Below are positions 60,250 through 64,000 of a stretch of DNA of 64,000 nucleotides, piece after piece. This stretch comes from Nymphaea colorata (taxonomy: Eukaryota; Streptophyta; Magnoliopsida; Nymphaeales; Nymphaeaceae): contig NW_022204507.1 in the NCBI RefSeq assembly GCF_008831285.2, forward strand, positions 5,972,174 through 6,036,173, written 5' to 3'. The position numbers and the translations under genes are program-made. The notes under the pieces were generated by a model. That model did not search any database. It saw only the letters and a list, made by a program, of their open reading frames with translations, and was not told where the DNA came from. Position 1 is the first letter of the stretch; every line of letters starts with the position of its first letter.

Positions 60250-62011
60250 AGGGACACTATTGAAGAAAAAGAAATGTATCTTCATCGAGATTGTAAACAC
60301 TTCAAACATTACATCTTCTTATTAGAAAATACAGATAGGAGGATGACCAAGATAGATTCCTTGGATGCTATATTCAATGAAAATTATTATCTTCAGAAAG
60401 GAGATAAAAATAGAGATATCCAACCATACGAGTTAGAAGACCCAGAATATAGAAAGGCAAATGACCAAGAAATAGTGATACAGTGATACAAGATGTATGG
60501 TCTCAATCGGATCATAATAGTGAGACTGGACCATATGATGGTCAAAGTCTAGATGTGGTGCTTCATTAGTATGCGAGCAAAAGAATACCTAATGACATTT
60601 ATGTTTTGAAATAGGTGTGTAAGGCTCTCTCTTGCATTGAAAAAGAAGAATGGAAGAAATCAACGAAAGGGGAGATGAGATCCATGAGCAATAACAATGT
60701 TTATAAACTTCTTCTTCTTCCTCCTATAAGAAGACCATTGGGAACAAATGGGTTCTCAATGTCAAAACAAATGCAAGTGGATCCACTGAACAATTCAAAC
60801 CTCCTCTAGTCGCAAAGGGATACACATAGAAAGAAGACATTGACTAGGATGAGACGTTCTCTTCAGTTGTCAAGATGACTTGTGTTTGCCTTACACTAGC
60901 TATTGTTTCATGCATGAACTTAAAACTACATCAAATGGATGTAAAAATTATTCTTAAATGAAGAACAAGACGATCAAATCTACATGAAACAACCTGGAGT
61001 GTTTGTTGCCAAACGTTTTGAGCATAAAGTTTGTAAGCTCAAAAGATCTATTTATGAACTTAAACAGTTCCCTGAACATTGGTATGTAAAATTCATGGAA
61101 CAGTAGTGTCTAATGACTTTGGCATGATTGATGAAGACTTCTGTGTATATACAAAATGACAAAAGGAGAATTTTTGTCATTATCTCCCTGTATGTCGATG
61201 ACATTTTGTTGGCTAATAATGGTATGTAGTTGATCGAGTCTATGAAGAATTGGTTGTTTGATCATTTTGAAATGAAGGACATGGGCAAAGTAGCATTTAT
61301 ATTGGGCATAGAAATTAAAAGAGATTTTTCAAAAAAACTTCTTAGTCTCTCACAATAGTCTTATGTTAACAAGTTCTTGAAGTGATTCAATATGTGAATA
61401 TGTAAACCAGTTGATACTCTCATGAGTAAATATCAATCAAATCTTATATAGGTTTATTGAAAAGTTGATAAACGGATCATGTGGCACTTAAAAGACATTG
61501 AAAATTTGGCACTATCCTATCATGGCGGTGAGTTGTGGCTTAGGGGTTACACAAATGTAGATTGGGTTGTTAACCGTAATGAATGTAAGCCTATGTCTAA
61601 ATATGAATTTTTGCTCAATCGTAGTGTGATATCTTGGTGTAGCAAAAACAAACATGTGTAGCCTTATCTACCATGAAAGCTGAACTGTAACTAGGTACAT
61701 GACACTACAAGAGGGTGTTTGGTTGACGAGATTTTTCAAACATCTTGACATTGTTGTGAAAGTATGTGCTCCAATTGACATTTACTGTGATAATCAGACT
61801 GCAATTGCTTTTGCCAAGAATCTCAAATTTCATTTTAAAACTAAACATATAGATACTAGAGGTAAATACTTGCGGGATGTAGTATAGGAGGAAAAAAGTT
61901 TCATTGAACTACATTTCTACTTATGAAATGGTACTAGATCCTCTTTGTAAGCCAATTATTGTTGATGTATTTAAGAAACATTTAATGTTGATGGGACTCA
62001 ATAGAATATAA
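60250..62011 (+). mobile_element. Ty1/copia pol relic (integrase tail, RT, RNase H)
   Basis: Plus-strand frames follow the copia order. A hydrophilic linker (60274-60486) is followed by EEWKKSTKGEMRSM (about 60645-60690), a VFVAKRFEHKVCKLKRSIYE stretch near 60999, the polymerase motif YVDDILLA at 61191, KDMGKVAFILGIEIK near 61277, VISWCSKNKHV near 61627, IYCDNQTAIAFAKN near 61780 and a closing DPLCKPIIVDVFKKHL to the stop at 62009-62011. Many stops and shifts make it dead. The N-terminal gag, protease and integrase core are not seen and the LTRs could not be delimited. Confidence 0.85.
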
Positions 62012-63633
62012 ATCTTTCTTTGGATGAAAAAAAAATTCTCATGACTAAATTCATGTATGTCACACATATATATGTAAGTAGGCAGTGAGCAAACGAGTGC
62101 CTTAGGCACCGAGTGTCAAGTGAGTTAAGATGAAATGGACAAAACCTATAAAACTTTTAAAATGAGATATGGGCTTTTGTGGATATTGTATGTTGCACTA
62201 ATAAATAAGTCAACCTAAATGAAAGATGAAGAATAATCCATGCTTCCTCATTGTGTAAGTTCCAACAAATATACAAGGATTTGATGTCAAATCATGTGTT
62301 TACTTTGACTGCTCTTATGGACTCTTAACTATGTTCATAGAAAACAAATTAGCATTGATACTTTACTATGCTGCCTAAAGATACGACGGATTTAATTGAA
62401 TATGACGTATTTTTTCAAAGAAAAAACAGCTAGTTCAAAATTTGTTGAATATATGTAAAGGATGAAGATCATTTGTCAATAAACTAGTGCTCATATTTAC
62501 TGTCAGGAAAGTTGAATCACCGAAAGAGAGACTTGATTCAATAGAAAATATAAAGCATAGTGTGAGAACTTAGTCTGAGACATTTAACATCATCAAGTGA
62601 TGAGGGATTGAATGTGTTGAGGCTCATGTAGATTAATTTTTTATCTAGGGCACAACAAGCTATCCATGAAGCATACGACCGCATGATAATTTTTTTTTGT
62701 AGGTGACGCCACCGTGTTACTCTAACCAATACATTATTGGTCAGTTTTACTTTACTCACGGGTCGCAAGATCCTATAGCCAGTATGTTGAATAGTAATGC
62801 ATACCTAAACCACCCTAGAAATATTCATGTCTCCTTGCTTATCACGTGTGAGTGGAAGAATGATGGACTTCATGTCTGAGTCTGCCCATGATGGGCAGGG
62901 CCCAAGCTTATGAGCCAAGTACTGTATCACTCGTTTGCCATTTTCAATTTGATTGAAAACTTAAAATTTGATGAGTAACGGGTAACAAAAGAAGATAGTG
63001 TGGGGTATGGCAATCGACAAAAAATGGAAAGTATCCATGGTAGGAGAGGGAAGCAACTCTTCTAGTTGATTGCTGAGAGAATGCGGTAAGGATTGTGAAG
63101 TTGGGTGTTCCCTGGACTGAGAGTATGTCATCCCTGTCGAGTCACCATAGCTGGTCTACATCCACCACAAATTGGAAGTAACCAAAACTAAGCTGTTTTC
63201 TAATATGGATTGTAGCCTATTCAATACCATTAAAACTATTTTATGCTTTTGATGTGTCCATAAATAACGAAGTAAAAAGTAACAAATGTGATAATGGCAG
63301 TCAGATATCATGTCGAAAGGAATGCACGAGAGATGGAGAGAGAGGGAGAGGCCGAAGCACAAAAGGTTTATATGGTTCAGCCCAACGGCCAACAAATCCA
63401 GCTGCTATGGGTCATCCCACCTGAAAAATTTTCCAGTAAAAGGGGTCAGACATAACAAATCGTCAGTACATGGTCATGAAACGGCCACCTGAATGAAAAA
63501 GTACTGTTAATTATAGTAAGTAAATGTACATGTTTCCAAACAATATTAATTATTCTATGTAGATATGAATAAACGAATCATTTCAAAAGAATTTAAAGCA
63601 TACATATTAAGTCTTCCACCTCAAGACAACACA

Positions 63634-63635
<2 letters not shown>
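62012..63635. other. Region right of the copia relic, no gene seen
   Basis: It probably includes the 3' LTR of the copia relic, but no matching 5' LTR is available to define it. GGTTTATATGGTTCAGCCCA near 63365 resembles a phrase common in plant LTRs. The rest has no coding frame, tRNA or repeat that I recognise. Confidence 0.35.

Positions 63636-63636
<1 letters not shown>

Positions 63637-63676
<40 letters not shown>
63637..63676. repeat. (TA)n microsatellite
   Basis: About 20 uninterrupted TA/AT units. Confidence 0.92.
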
Positions 63677-63679
<3 letters not shown>

Positions 63680-64000
63680 AAAGTATTATCCTTCTAACCA
63701 TTTTTTTATCTTTTAAATGCATGAATTAGTGAAAATTCAATTTTAGTTTTCTATATTTCTGCAGACCACATATAGCAAACTTGCAAACACTACATTCCCA
63801 CAAATTTAAAAAACGTACTAAAGTTTGAGACGTATAACTTGTTATATATGCATTCAATAAGTTATCATTTCCATGTGAAGTCGATACTTTTGTTGTGAAT
63901 CAAGTTCTCCTTCTATTTGCATATTAAGTACTAAGAAGATTGCATGGTGAACTACTATTATGAGCATCATGTTGTCATGAATCGGCAGTGTGATTTACAA

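Overview
This is AT-rich plant nuclear DNA. The evidence is a tandem array of leucine-rich-repeat receptor kinases of the Xa21/FLS2/EFR kind (subfamily XII), spliceosomal introns, Ty1/copia relics, hAT-type miniature elements, long (TA)n tracts and an insertion of plastid DNA. I cannot name the genus. No intact protein-coding gene is visible; every recognisable coding region is a decayed receptor kinase or a transposon relic.

The backbone is five receptor-kinase copies, all on the minus strand: A (2582-4722, 5' half and exon 2 missing), B (13165-17909), C (27188-32191), D (38957-42479) and E (50598-52630, LRR part truncated). Equivalent points in neighbouring copies lie about 10.6 to 14 kb apart. 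Where complete, each copy has a long exon 1 (signal peptide, LRRs, membrane segment, N-terminal two thirds of the kinase), one phase-1 intron that splits the Glu codon of the kinase APE motif, and a short exon 2. The flanks are duplicated with the genes (4723-9350 with 19590-22280 and 33230-34715; 10035-12000 with 24480-26110), so whole gene-plus-flank segments were copied. Shared stop codons divide the copies into an A/B/C group (same TGA after the membrane segment) and a D/E group (same TAG in exon 2, plus an extra repeated segment).

Between and inside these units lie: an LTR 3' end and a 44-bp tandem repeat (1-830); copia reverse-transcriptase and RNase H relics on the minus strand (12010-12475, 23330-23745); two hAT miniature elements with clear 8-bp target duplications (13736-14017, 25751-25945); a roughly 245-bp plastid fragment carrying trnN-GUU inside exon 1 of copy C (31506-31752); an array of detached receptor-kinase 5'-flank copies between D and E (42838-48345); a 3.8-kb LTR-like insertion at the broken edge of copy E (52638-56472); a 114-bp satellite in three-monomer higher-order units (58745-59535); and a plus-strand copia pol relic (60250-62011).

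Functionally this looks like a graveyard of pattern-recognition receptor genes. Copies A, B and C share a stop that would separate the ectodomain and membrane anchor from the kinase. Among the kinase remnants, A, D and E have each lost a different catalytic residue. I found no convincing new biological system. The most unusual items are the plastid insertion, the shared receptor-splitting stop, the amplified 5' flanks and the higher-order satellite.
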